From Athripsodes cinereus (lineage: Eukaryota > Arthropoda > Insecta > Trichoptera > Leptoceridae): a stretch of 64,000 nucleotides of DNA. Location: assembly GCA_947579605.1 (NCBI GenBank), contig OX388314.1:27166000-27229999 (forward strand), in the 5' to 3' direction. The translations under genes were made by a program, and so were the position numbers. The notes under the pieces were generated by a model. That model worked only from the letters and a program-made list of their open reading frames with translations, made no database searches and had not been told where the DNA came from. Shown piece by piece: positions 21,930 through 33,687 of this stretch. How positions within the stretch are numbered: the stretch's first letter is position 1; every line of letters starts with the position of its first letter.

Positions 21930-22215
21930 AATTTCTCCTAGATGCTCGCGATTTCTGAATGTTGAAAAAGTGACAGCGTAAAGTCACGTGGTTCTTAATC
22001 GTCCACTTGTTTGAAAGAGGGAGTAGGAAATAGCACGGACATTCAAGAGCAATGTGGCTTGATCACCTGGACCAAATTTTCAAGGACGACCTAGTGTTAT
22101 TGAGTATGAGAAATCGGCGTGCGTACACGAGAAATTGCATAAGTGTAGTGTGAGAGTGAAATATTGAACTTTTTGGCGTTCCAACCTTTCTGCCTGCCCT
22201 GCAGTAACTGTACCT
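21930..22215 (+). pseudogene. LINE family B remnant
   Basis: GGACATTCAAGAGCAATGTGG, TTGATCACCTGGACCAAATT, GAGAAATCGGCGTGCGTAC and TGGCGTTCC match the family B 3' coding region. All frames are broken. Confidence 0.55.
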
Positions 22216-23465
22216 CACTCGTCGTAAAAAACTGAAAATAACGTAAATGAATATATGAATGAACTGAAATATTATTTGTGCGTATATTTAGGGGTGCAAA
22301 GAATGAAGGATGTATGGAAGTTGATAGGTAGGTATAGGGGTAGATATAATATATGGTGTATATATAGACTCTGACCCAGTTAAGACTTCAGCACAACCCC
22401 CTGTGTTAAAAGGGGTAGTAATAATAACAATAATAAAATTATCATCCACTATATCTAGCCAACCTTCAACCACCCGCGACTACTAAAACTAAGGCTCGTT
22501 ACACACCATGAGATTTGTGTCAGGACTAATCAGAAGAGCTAAAGTCGGAACAGAAGAGCGAGTTTTTTTAGACGCTGCTGGTTAAATGGCAAAAAGTAAA
22601 AAAGATTTTTTTTAAGTGTTTTCATAATAATTTCCTGGTTTAGTTTTAATGTTTCTCTTGGGATCATGAGGAAGATACAAGGTTCCTTTTGTGAAAGGAA
22701 CAATTTTATATACGAGTATGATGAATTATGTAATCTAATGCTCTAATCCAAGGTGGCCAACCCGCGAAGCATATGGATACTTTTTTAATAATAGTTGGTA
22801 CAAGTACCCGTTACTTTTTTGAAAGAGGTATTTTGAGAAAATATTCTTAAAGAAAACCGAGGAGTTTTGAAACATTTCAAATTCCTATATCATTTTGAAG
22901 GCGGGGGGGGGGGGTAGAAATTTTAAGGTGAAGTAAAATTAGAAAATGTTCCATATATGGAGTATATTGCTCTACTGCCCGGTAGGAAATTTCATTTCTA
23001 AAATTTGGCCCGGCTGCTGAAAAGGTTGGCCACCCATGAACGGTATGTTACGAACAGGCGTTTTATAAGGCAATTCCTGTCTCGTTGCATGAAAGATAAA
23101 CCTTAGATCACCGATTTGTCAAATACTTACTACAAATGCTCTGCAATGTAAGTTTCACCATATGGAAGACGTTTATTACTATATACACCCCACAAAATCT
23201 GTTTTATTTAACACAGCATTGAGGGCGCTAGCAGTCACTTAATTTATCAACCTTATCAGGTATTTTATATAGATTTTATTGTAACATTATAATGTTTCGA
23301 TTTGCAAACTGATAGTAAAGATAAAATTTATCGAAAAAATATATTAAGAAACTTGATTATTTACATATAATAGTGGGAAACTTATCCCTGGAATAAGATA
23401 TGATACTTTTAGAAGTCCTAACGTAAAATTCATGTGCAACGTAAAATTACCCTTTTTTTACTTAA
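22216..23465. other. gene-free stretch
   Basis: AT-rich with a G10 run at about 22903-22912. No gene. The blocks around 22790-23030 and 20680-20900 share the words GAGGAGTTTTGAAACATTTC-like and AAATTTTAAGG-like, so an old diverged repeat may be present. Confidence 0.35.
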
Positions 23466-23470
23466 AATTT

Positions 23471-23550
23471 TATTGAGTATTGACCTGGTTTCGACTTATA
23501 AAGTCATTGTCAAACTACTTTGTAAGTCGAAACCAGGTCAATACTCAATA
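23471..23550. repeat. 28-bp-arm hairpin, GTCGAAACC family
   Basis: TATTGAGTATTGACCTGG... (23471-23498) is the exact complement of 23523-23550. The loop region holds AAAGTCATTGTCAAAC, as at 19215. GTCGAAACCAGG appears in the arms. Same family as 19131-19257. Confidence 0.65.
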
Positions 23551-23765
23551 AACTTTTCAGTAAATATAAATTAATTGTTTTTTTTTTCAATATATAAATA
23601 TGAACTTTTACAAAATTAACGTCGACTCAATAAATAATTAAAATTACCCATTTCGAATGTTTTATCAAAAGTAAATGTTTTTTGGAAAGGTAAACTAATA
23701 GTTTAATAAAACTAGTAATTAAATAAAACTAGTAATTTAATAAAAATACGCCAAAACTTTATTAT

Positions 23766-23905
23766 ATTCGTTCGATCCCAGGTGCCGGCAAACTCCCCTT
23801 TCACGACACAAGCTTTAAGTAGCTTACTGTGAAAGGTGTATAAGGTTGTATTTGGGGTTATAAGAGAAAACCCAGATACCTATATCTTGTCAAAAAAATT
23901 TTTTT
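23766..23905 (+). mobile_element. SINE family A, 5' truncated
   Basis: Starts in the B box (TTCGTTCGATCCCAGGTGCC) and runs through CACGACACAAGCTTTAAGTA to ACCCAGATACC and a T-rich junction. Confidence 0.7.
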
Positions 23906-26453
23906 TTTTTGTGATTTGACACATTGTTGCGTAACACACTCCAAATGATAATAAGTATTGATATGGATTATGCTTAATTATTTTTGGATTAACTCAAGAT
24001 AAAACTGCACCCTATCAATCAGTTATACAAATATAATATCGTTGACGTATATTTGTGGAGTGTCCTCTTTATGGATTTGTGATTTATTGGGGGGGGGGGC
24101 TACATAAGGTGACCACCGATGTAGCCAACTGGCTGAGAAACTTACCGTTGAATCTATAGGGTCAGAACGCCAAATAAAGTGAAAAATCGAGGATGCAATC
24201 CGAAAATAATGAATAATTTGAATTTCAATTGTAAATTTGACAAGTGAGTTTCCTATAAAATACATTTTGCTCATTTGCGCACCCTTATATATCCAACACC
24301 CGCATACAAAACACCCACATATTATATGGAGTGCCCGGAATCGAACCGGATCTACCACTTTTTTATCGGTTTTTTAAGTTTCCTGTAAAAAGTAGGTACC
24401 ATTGCTATAAGATAACACATTTAGGATCTTCAATTCAACAAGGTGAATTTTGCCAATCATCCGTCAGAATCAGTTTCAAACCTTATTTTTTTTATATGAC
24501 AAGGAGGACGATTTAGATACATATAAATATGTTTATTGCATAGGTATGTTATTATCCTGGCTACCCAACGTGCGGGAGTTGCTTTGGTGGATTATGAAAA
24601 CATGTGCAGTGCGAATGATCTGATGATGCTAGAAAAAAAACAAAATATTTTAAACTTTTTTATGAATGACATGAAATGGAGATATTAATTTGCATATTTA
24701 GTCATCAGTATGCGACGTAATCACTTTATCAGATCGTAATGTGATTATATCGAAAGCTACCATGTGACGCATTGTATTATTCAATAAATCTAAACGTTGA
24801 TGTCATTTGCCGATTCTGCGAACGTTTTACATATATAATTTCATAGATATTTTTACGAGGCAAAATTACAATACTAATGCTCCCCCCGATATCGAAAATA
24901 GCAGGAACGTAAAAAAATAGAACTATGGAAAATTGACATCTTAGTGGGTAATTAAACCCCCCCCCCCCCGGCAGACAAAATAACAAAAAAATGTTGTACA
25001 AAAACCAAGAGATCGTGAAACAATTTAATTTAAAGTCCCATACCGTATTATATTTTTGATGAGATGTGCCATAAATATATTTATTTATTTATATCACTAC
25101 ACGGCTTGAGCAAACAGACGGAATTATCACAAAATTATAAGTCAAGAATATTTTAATTTTGTAAATTAGGTAAATTTTGAAAAAAAAATAATTAATAATT
25201 AGAAACATTCAATAAAATAAACCAGTAAAATAGAAGAGGTCAGCTGGAAAAAACGATCTTTTAATTGAATTTCATTGATTGTATCAATATATTATGCAAG
25301 TATGAATATGTAAAAGAAATAAAATAAGCAATTTTGAAAATAAAATTAACTAGATTTATAATTACATTCCAATTTTTCTACTCAAATGACCTAATTTTTT
25401 CATAATATTATAACAATATAAGTTGTAATAAATAGGCTGTCAGATTAATAATAGGTAATTCCAAATCCCCCCAAACGTCACTATATTATATTGGTGATAC
25501 TATACTACCTAATGTTGTGCATATGTCTCATGTAACTTGTGTATGGACTGTGTATAGGTCGTACATTCGCGTGATATCAGATAAGGTGCGTTTGTTGACA
25601 TCAAGGTTAATAACAGTTATGCGATGTTGTAATATTATTATTATATTATTAATAGCATTAACCATCAGAGGCTATCTTTTACGATATTATGAATACGTGT
25701 TGTGATGACGAAAGTGTTTAAATAAATTGTTTTCGCAAAAATGTATTGTAAATTCTCGTATATTTAATATTTTTAACTGTTTATTTGTACGTTAATTAAA
25801 CAATAAAAATATTTTTTGTATCTCCTTATCCTTCCTCCTTGTAAACGAGTGGATGGCCTTTATAAATAGAAAAGAATAGAATACACCTACACAATATTTC
25901 AAAACATTTATTCATTTATTTATTTATCATTATTACAAAACATTTGAAAATACATAGGAACAGAAATAATACACAAAATCACAAACCAAAGACAATGCGT
26001 CATCCTACACAACCTGCACTCATTTTTCAACTCTTTGCTATATTATACCAAGCCCACAAGTTTGTCGACGATTTACAATTTAAACAATTTACACATTAAC
26101 ATATATGTTATGTGAATGTGTAAATTGTTTGTAATCAATATGCAGTAAAGAATAAATAAATAAAATAAAGATAACAAGCAAATTTACACAAAAATACAAT
26201 CAAAATAAAGAGGGCGAGTTTTGTAGTATCGCAGTATCGCAGAGTATCGCAGAGACGAGATTCCTTTAAACTAACCCAATTTCATGAAACTCTCACAGAA
26301 AACCTTCGAGGAAGGAAAAGAGGTAGTACAAAGGAAAGGAATAAGTAGGAAAAGTGACTAGGAAACAGATGCCAAATTTTGAGTGATAAAGTGGTCTTTG
26401 ACCGCCCGCTTGAAAGCGTGAAGAGTGGGGAGCAACCTTAATTAATATTTTTA
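23906..26453. other. 2.5-kb gene-free stretch
   Basis: G10 and C11 runs at about 24090 and 24957, and an AT-rich background. A LINE-type tail occurs inverted at about 25905-25940 (TTATTCATTTATTTATTTATC) and a dispersed piece at 26110-26290 (GAGGGCGAGTTTTGTAGTATCG, cf. 34540). At 26290-26445 an inverted copy of the block near 4188-4440. No gene. Confidence 0.4.
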
Positions 26454-27113
26454 AAATGAAACACGATATACCTATATAGTTATTCCACTATTGACTTTAT
26501 TAATTTTTGCGAGACGGCTTTCAAAAGCTTCCGCTCTCATCTTCAGGGCAGCGTTCATACAGTCGCCGAGTGATCACTCGACGACGCTCCGATCGTTCAC
26601 GAAGCCGGAGCGAGTCACCCGACGACTCGCACTGTCGCGTTCGGGCATGTCGTCGGGTGACAACCGAACAACTGAAATCATAGCAGGGTGATGATCGCTC
26701 TGACAGTTACCTTGACGTTTGAGTGATGGTGGTTGTCAAAACAATTGCGAAGTTAATCGTAATTATGGTGTATTCTTGTCGTATACAATTTTTCAAAATA
26801 GAAAATCATATTTTTTTAGTTCAAGAAGTGAAATGGAAGAGAAATTAAAATAGTTAGTGCAGATTTTTCAGATCGCGAATGAATCTTACGAAAATGGCGC
26901 CATTAAAATGACATTTGGATCATCAAAACGCTCAAAGTTGTTCACGATATCCGGGGTGACATTCGCCATTCACTGCAACTTCATGGTCGCTCAGGTCACT
27001 CGACGTCGAGCGATATTTATGCTATCGTGAACTCAGGCCAGGCAAAAGTAAACCGGCTCGCAAAAATTAATAAAGTCAATAGTGGAATAACTATATTATA
27101 TCGTGTTTCATTT
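26454..27113. mobile_element. foldback element with hammerhead-like arm, interrupted by another element
   Basis: Arms of about 60 bp (26454-26515 and 27057-27113; AAATGAAACACGATAT, CTATTGACTTTATTAAT, GCGAG) enclose the body. The minus strand of 26515-26547 reads CTGAAGATGAGAGCGGAAGC then TTTTGAAAGCC, a one-base variant of the hammerhead-like motif. The uninterrupted cousin at 35357-35522 shows that 26548-27038 is an insertion. ACTTCCACCAAGAACCG follows at 27126, as after the copy at 35522. Confidence 0.6.
26548..27038. mobile_element. nested insertion with 4-bp duplication
   Basis: Comparing with 35357-35522, CAGG appears on both sides (26544-26547 and 27039-27042) of a 491-bp insert whose ends (GCAGCGTTCAT and GTGAACTCAGGC) are weakly complementary. 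It is GC-richer than its surroundings, with CACTCGACGACG and ACCCGACGACTCGC repeats. No transposase. Superfamily unknown. Confidence 0.55.
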
Positions 27114-27576
27114 AAAAATTATTAATATGAACTTCCACCAAGAACCGTCGGTCGATAAAATAAACTTTATCAACCTTAATTATTTATTTATTTATCATCA
27201 ATATCTTCATATCGAGAGAGAGTAATAAATAAAGTAAACAAATACATATTATATGAGAAAAACAACTATCTATACGATTTGTCTGATTATGCGTGAAGCT
27301 TATCAGTAGTGGAGACTATTAATGGTAAGCAATTTGTTGGTATCAAGCTATTTCTGAGCAGTAATGATAATCGGGACAGTTCTCTGCCTTCTATACGACC
27401 TATATTCTACAACCTATTGTGGATCATCACGATAAAAATATTATTATTTACCTATTCACTGTGTCGGTGTTTAGGTAGTAGAATTCCATATTTTTTTTTT
27501 GTAAAATTTAAGTAAAATTTACCTATTTTACTTAAAGTACAAAAAATATAATAAGCGGGCCCCTGTCTCACTAACC
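27114..27576. other. gene-free stretch with Penelope-like scrap
   Basis: 27455-27492 is the inverted terminal piece TATTCACTGTGTCGGTGTTT...GAATTCCATA also seen at 1487. Otherwise nothing. Confidence 0.4.
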
Positions 27577-27706
27577 GGTACCTAGACAAATTGCATTTGG
27601 CGATCGACTACAAACGAGCTTTTCGACAATGTATATTATAATGTTATGATACATTGTCGTCAAGTTCGTTTGTAGTCGATCGCCAAATGCAATTTGTCTA
27701 GGTACC
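27577..27706. repeat. 130-bp near-perfect hairpin
   Basis: GGTACCTAGACAAATTGCAT starts the left arm and its complement ends the right arm. The arms are about 57 bp with a 16-base loop centre and a small mismatched zone (GAGCTTTTCG versus CGTCAAGTTCG). A cousin with weaker symmetry is near 31200-31290 (GTCGATCGCAAAGTACGG). Non-coding MITE. Confidence 0.75.
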
Positions 27707-28242
27707 AGAAGTAAGACCTAATATTCAATGTGTTATACCTAACGTATTCAGAGAGTTGATAATGAATACTCTCAGGCAGCTGATATACCTAATAATCATA
27801 TTTTTTATTCAGGAAAGTACCACATCCTACCACCAAGTTAATGAAAATATATAAAAATCGATTCTATGTAGATATAAACAATCACTTAAGCAATCAGACA
27901 CTTCGATAGGGAAACCATATTTACTTATACAACACGACTTTATGTCAGTTTAAATCATGTTTGAAGAGTGTCATGCTGCAGTACTAACTGATTGCTTTGG
28001 GTATGATTTTGTGTTGTTATGGGGGTGCTTGTGTGTCTATCATTTGTAGCTTCTGTTTTTAAATTTTGTTTTCACTTGTATATTTGTTGTGTCATGATAT
28101 ATATCATTTTAATGCTCTTAAAATTTCTGATGTTCTCATTGCATAATAGAAGTTGTATGTTTTTAATATGTTTAATATGTGCTTTGGTAATTGGCTTCAA
28201 AGCCGTTTGAATTGATAAATAAATAAAAAATAAAATAAATAA
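27707..28242. other. gene-free stretch ending in AAATA-type tail
   Basis: A hydrophobic 63-codon frame at 28019-28210 and its antisense have no relatives. The (AATAAA)n tail at about 28215-28250 marks an old LINE 3' end. Confidence 0.35.
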
Positions 28243-28520
28243 ATAAATGAGTGTTGTGGATGGAATATGTGTGAATATGTTCCGTTGGTTTGGACACGTG
28301 GAGCGAAACGATGATAAAATAATGACGTAGAAGATGTATCTATCTGAAAGAGACGACATTCGAGAACTTGTGTCTTGATCATGTCGATCAAATTATCAAA
28401 GACGGCCGCGAGTTATGGTAAGGAAATGGGATAAAGCAAAAAAATATTTAGGGATAGAGTTTTTTGGCGTTCCGTTCTCTCTGCCTACCCAATTTGGGAT
28501 ACGGCATGAGGATAAAGAAT
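28243..28520 (+). pseudogene. LINE family B remnant
   Basis: GTTGTGGATGGAATATGTGTG, GGTTTGGACACGTGGAGCGA, ATGTATCTATCTGAAAGAG and TGGCGTTCCGTTCTCTCTGC parallel 41100-41410. Frames are broken. Confidence 0.6.
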
Positions 28521-30378
28521 GGTATACATAGTAGGAGTTTTTTTTAAAGAATATCAGCTTCTTGGACTACAAACATTCATCATGAGCGTAAATACTATCT
28601 AGTTCTGTTATGTCAATGTGATTTCTATTCTATTCTTCTCAAGGCTATCCACTCGTTTCCGAGTTATTTAAGCCAAAATGTAAATAAAATAATATTTTTT
28701 ATGTGAAAAAAAGTAATCAAATGTTTCATATAAAATAAACCTTTATACCAAGACGGGGTAGTACATTTATAGTTGAAATTGTGACAATACTTCATTCGAG
28801 GCATCGCACAGGTGAACACACAGCTACCTATTATAACTAATTATACCTATTATATTTCGATAATAAGGTGACTTGTAAAGTTGAATATTTTAATACTTGC
28901 TTTGAGAAATTTTGTCATAGATTTATAAGTATCCACTGAGTTTAATGCTAATAAAAATTGTACATCAAGGGTTTATGTTGTATTGCATTCCTCCACAAGA
29001 TTATCTAGGAATTCCGATCTTTCATATTTGGGGTACCTACTCGAAAAATGTATTATAATCCAAAGATCATTCATTCGCACTCAGGGGAGGAATAAGTGTT
29101 TTTTTATGTAAAATATAAATAAATACACAGTTTACAAACTTCTTGTCTTTTCATTATTTAGATATAATTTTGAGTTCTAAACAATTCAGAGCACGAAAAA
29201 AATAATCGATATTGAAATAAAGGAACTTTTCGCCTATAAATAAACTTGAAACGAAAAATGTTCGGCTGTAAATATACCTGCTAAACACAGCCTTCAGAAC
29301 TACTTCTATATACATATTGATACAATGTTATTCTACAAGTTGTTGAGGTTTATTTACGACTCTATCAAAATAGGAAATAAAATTATTCCATTTTATTTCT
29401 TTGTTCTTTCTTTCTTTAGATCGACTACCAAGTCATTAAAGGTTGGTATCGCTTTTTTATGTATACAAATACTTTACTTCCAATAGGTACAATTCAATTG
29501 TATTTCCCTAGCATTCCTACGCACAATGATTTGTATTGAAAAAAATTACGATGATTTGCAAAAAAATGTTAAAGAATTACATATTAGGTACCTACAAAAT
29601 AAACATTCATTCATTCATTCATACCATCATGGCATTTTTCATTAGTTGGAATACACACAATGACAAAGAAAAAAAGTGTTATAAAGTATTTATTATTTCT
29701 CTCACTAACTCTGTAACCTCAAAGGTTATTTTATAATTGAAGGAGAATCATAGGTGATAATTCGGAAGTCTGGGAACTTCCATTTATCCAATAATTCAAT
29801 TTTTACACTAACAAATTTGTCCACACGAGAGTTGCCATCGCCAAAACCCTACGCTTAGTATCTTTTGACGACACTCCTTCGATGTGCCACTAATAATAAT
29901 AATAATAATAGCTGGATTTTTTTTAAGATGCGCCGTTTTGTGAAAAAGCCACCGCAAAGGCCCATTCAAGAACCATAACATCTTTAATCATGCCTTGAAC
30001 ACCTCCACAATCTACAGAGTTCGCAAATCATTTGCTGAGAGAAGCTTTTGCCTATACAAGCATGCAATATAAAAACAGTAAAAGAATTTCCAGGTAGTCC
30101 AAAAAGCCCATCTGATGTGTCCAGAAACTCATTTTGTGTATTGGGGACGGCAACCCGAGGGTCGATTTTTCATAAGTGAGATAGCTAGTCGACTACTGCA
30201 TGAAATGGAAATGTCAGTCCTCTTCTCTGTGCCATGAAAATAAGAATTTCAGGATCTTTGTTTAGGAACTGTAGAAACGTCTTCATCGCTGTCGATTTGA
30301 AAATGTTAATAAACATATTGACATGTTTTATGTTTCACGTTTTACGAACACAACTAGTTTTTTTAAAGACACTGATGA
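28521..30378. other. gene-free stretch with dispersed repeat
   Basis: 29755-29915 carries the repeat of 2815-3060 followed by (AAT)n. 29920-30010 has GATGCGCCGTTTTGTG and AGAACCATAAC, an inverted cousin of the insert at 18690-18760. 30085-30165 matches 3182-3335. No host exon. Confidence 0.4.
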
Positions 30379-30603
30379 AAGTTGGATTTCTACATACTGT
30401 TTCCATTGTAGATTCCAGTGGCAGAAGAAGCGTCGGGAGGCCAAAGTTGAGATGGATGGACGGGGTGAAAAAGGACCTACGAGCTTTGGGTGTGACCAAT
30501 TGGCGACGAGAGGTGATGGATAGGAGAGAGTGTTGGCGACTTCTTAAGGAGGCCAAGACCCACACCGGATTGTAGCGCCACTGATGATGATGATGATGAT
30601 AAT
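30379..30603 (+). pseudogene. RTE-type LINE C-terminal remnant
   Basis: The plus-strand frame ends with GRPKLRWMDGVKKDLRALGV, then NWRREVMDRRECWRLLKEAK and a stop at 30573. The GRPxxRWxDxVxxDL motif is the hallmark of the C-terminus of RTE-clade polymerases. A (GATGAT)n 3' tail follows. Only about 60 codons survive. Confidence 0.65.
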
Positions 30604-31407
30604 GTTGGAGATTCCACGACGCTAAAAACATTAAGTTATAAAGTTCTACACTGAAAAAATTAACAATGCACGCTACAATATAACTTTGTTTTGAAAGCTC
30701 TGTTTAGCATTAATTTTGATCTCTACCGTATGTTAGAGTATGTAAGACTAACGTAGATGTTAGAATTGCTATGTTCATTCAATGAATAATAGAAAAAACA
30801 GAAAGTGTCTACAATGTAGAGTAAGGTGAAAAGAAATTACCATAAAAGCATGTAATATAGGTTAAACACCATGTGTTGTATTTAACTTGTGTACGTAATG
30901 ATAATATATTTGTCCGAAGAATATGAGGAAGCATTATTGTTGCATATCTAATTTGAGGTTCCGTGAAAACATTGTGTTAGCTAGTTGTACCCAGTCAAAA
31001 CATAGTAGGGTAGAACTCAGGCAGTGATGTAAAATGTTTATGAGCTATGTAAATAATTAATAGGTATGTATTAAACTTGGTACTTTGTTAAGTAAGGTTT
31101 GAAATATATTTTTTCATGGAATACAATTTTCAGGAAGACCATTGGATATGATAACCCACCGCCTTTTAGCGGTTTTTAGCCAGTATTTGGACAATATAAT
31201 TTACTTTGTCACGCATTTGCGCTAAGCGAATGTCAGTAGATTGTCAAAAAGTTCGCCAGTAGTCGATCGCAAAGTACGGTTTGTGTACGACCTCTGATGG
31301 GTAGGATATAATTATGTATTTGTATTATTCCTTATTTATTTTAAGCAACGGAAATAATGATTTAAGTATAAAATGTGTAGCTGTGTTGGAATATTTGTGT
31401 GAGTGTA
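30604..31407. other. gene-free stretch
   Basis: AT-rich; the part 31195-31290 is a decayed cousin of the hairpin at 27577-27706. Confidence 0.35.
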
Positions 31408-31880
31408 CAGTAGGGTGGAACGAAATTTTTTTTTCTCGAATTTTGATTTGGAATAGTTGTATTTAGTTGCCTTTTGCCATCAATTGCCTGCATTAAAAAT
31501 ATAAAAATTATCAGACAACGGTAAGAGCCCCCGACAAGACATCGAATATTTACAAAAAGGACAATTTAGGGGCTATTTGCGCGGCCTACAAAACAATACA
31601 GAACGTATTAAAATAGGTTTATTTTATTCAAAAACATATAGTTAACTAGCAGTTGCAATCAAATATTTCATCATTTTAATATACTTTGGTACTGGGACAG
31701 TTGAGCAAAGTGCGGGACAAAGCGGGGGCAACACGCTTCGATCTACGAATTTGCAGTGTTTCGTTTAACTAGTGTCGATAATATTGTCTCAAGGTGGAAG
31801 GTAGCCCGTCAATTATTTTCACCAGTAGGTACTAGTTGATGTACCTACGTTTTTTAAGTGTATAAATATGACTTCTACAA

Positions 31881-32390
31881 GACAAAAGTTAAAATGTACG
31901 ATATTTGGTGAAAGTGCAGAGTTCGAGGAAAATATACTACTTATGTATGAGAATGTGATGAAATTCTTTGAATGGGTTCGACAAGACTTAAAAATAAAGA
32001 ACAACACAACAAAATAACCTACATTTTTGGAAAAGTGCCGAAACAGTTGAAACAAAAATTGAAGAATTAGGTATGAATAAAATCTTCTATTTCAATTGTT
32101 ACACACAAACGAGTTTTACAGTTACTGAAAAAATATCACTCGAAATGTTTTGATTTGATTTGTTTGATTTTGTTTGAAATTTGAAAAAGTCTTTGAAGAA
32201 ACTAAAGAAAATTCAGAGTACAAAGTGGAAAGCTTTTTGACATAGCTGCATGTAAATGTAAAGAATTTGTAAACTGTACTTGTTTGAGAGAAAATAAAGT
32301 GCCAAAAGAGGAACAAATATTTTTAGAAGACCAACGCACTAACAGACAAATGGTTTTAGGAAGAACGGATCTTATCTAGAGTAAAAAATT
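31881..32390 (+). pseudogene. transposase N-terminal block, broken
   Basis: A start-like Met at 31881 opens a frame that stops at about 32015. Further on, around 32225-32378, another frame reads KLFDIAACKCK, then C-x-C, KVPKEEQIFLEDQRTNRQM. The Cys pairs may be a zinc-binding region. I recall this set of words from unnamed arthropod and cnidarian transposase-like proteins; the name of the family I do not know. Confidence 0.5.
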
Positions 32391-32667
32391 GCAGAAAAGA
32401 AGATTACGTGCTCTTAAACAAGAAATCAGGCATAATTCAAATACAAGAATTAAAGAACTTTCCTTTTCTTTACATAGGCTAAATAGATCTGAAATAAGTT
32501 CTAATGTTGACCTTCCTTCTTGTTCGTCGGCCGCAGATGGTCTAGACACCGCGAACAAAGTGGATCAAAAGCCTATAAAGCTCACGGATGCCAGTCTTCA
32601 TAGTTTGACGATTGTATGCGATAGATACGGAGTATCAGACCGAGCTGCGGCGGTTATCGTATCATAA
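32389..32667 (+). pseudogene. transposase central block (92 codons open)
   Basis: Basic start (QKRRLRALKQEIR), a serine-rich linker, then TDASLHSLTIVCDRYGVSDR followed by AAAVIVS and a stop. The CDRYGVSDRAAA motif recurs in the same unnamed transposase-like family. After the stop the match continues out of frame through YFDGRK (about 32800). Confidence 0.55.
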
Positions 32668-32749
32668 ATGTTCTATATTCTGCTTCTGATGCTGACTCTG
32701 AGGCGCAGTGAGTGGGCAGGATGAAACTCAGAAGAATAAGACAGAAAGT

Positions 32750-33264
32750 TTGCGAGCAAATTTTAACAGAAGAAAGATTAACAGAAATTCCTGCCTTATA
32801 TTTTGATGGAAGGAAAATCCAGACGGCTAAAACTGTTTTAAAAAGATCGAAGAGATTTTAAGTGATTGTATAAGAGGAACATGTTTCGATTATTAAAGAA
32901 CCAGGTTCTGTTTATGTTGGGTATGTGTTTCCAACATCGGGCAGTGCGAGAAATATTGAAAGAGCTATCCAAGGCTTTTTGACGACTGAAAATATATCAC
33001 CAGAGAGTATAATGACTGTTGGATATAATGGAACAACCACAAATACAGGGAATGTGGGAGGCGTGATTGTTTTTTTGTAAAATAGACTATCTCAACCATT
33101 GCATTGGATAATTTGTCTCTTATACGCCAATGAGTTGCTATTGACGCTTTGTTTTCCTATTTGGATAGCCCTATAGCAAGATCTAAATCATTTGCAGGTC
33201 AAATTGGTATAGCATTAAAGATGGTTCAAAACATTTATGGAAGCTCATTAACAGCACTAGTTAT
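32750..33264 (+). pseudogene. transposase catalytic-region remnant, multiple frames
   Basis: Pieces readable in shifting frames: EPGSVYVGYVFPTSGSARNI (about 32900-32960), then TVGYNGTTTNTGNVGGVI, then a broken RLSQPLHWIICLLYANELLL and FAGQIGIALKM. The NTG-x-x-GGVI and LHxNELxLR-like words fit the family's core. At least three frame breaks, so it is dead. Confidence 0.5.
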
Positions 33265-33687
33265 TTGTCGAACGAATTGTTAGCGATTGTGGACCCTGTT
33301 TTATTTCGGAACAGTCACTTTGCTCATCCAGAAAACTTGTTGTTGAGTACGATAACAGATACGCGTAAGCACATTAGAGAACTAGCTGCCAGACGCATTT
33401 TAAAAGCTCGTCAAGTGAATAAAAATTCTGTTTCGTGCATGTTTGAGGTGCCAAAAGTGGACTTAAATGCAGGTTCTTACATAGACTTGATAAACTGGCA
33501 ACAAAATAAATACGAAACCTCAATACTGATGAATATTTCCGATAAGCAGTTACAACATCTTATTGAAAATGGAGGAGAATCGGTTTTGGAGTTATTGAGA
33601 CTGCCTTACCACACCCAAGCTGTGGAAAGATCAGTAAAAGATGTGATAGAAGCAGCTCTACGTGTATGCGATAAGACAAGAAGATAG
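33265..33687 (+). pseudogene. transposase C-terminal block (140 codons open)
   Basis: The longest surviving frame. Motifs: FAHPENLLL, DTRKHIRELAARRILKAR, FEVPKVDLNAGSYIDLINWQ and YHTQAVERSVKDVIEAA. The HTQ-x-VER motif near the end and a downstream out-of-frame SNLASRNLMPKFETKKDF (to about 33765) are the typical tail of this transposase family. Confidence 0.6.

Noticed and set aside
24615..24640. CTGATGATGCTAGAAA as another hammerhead
   Set aside because: No room for a stem II between CTGATGA and GAAA, and no repeat context.
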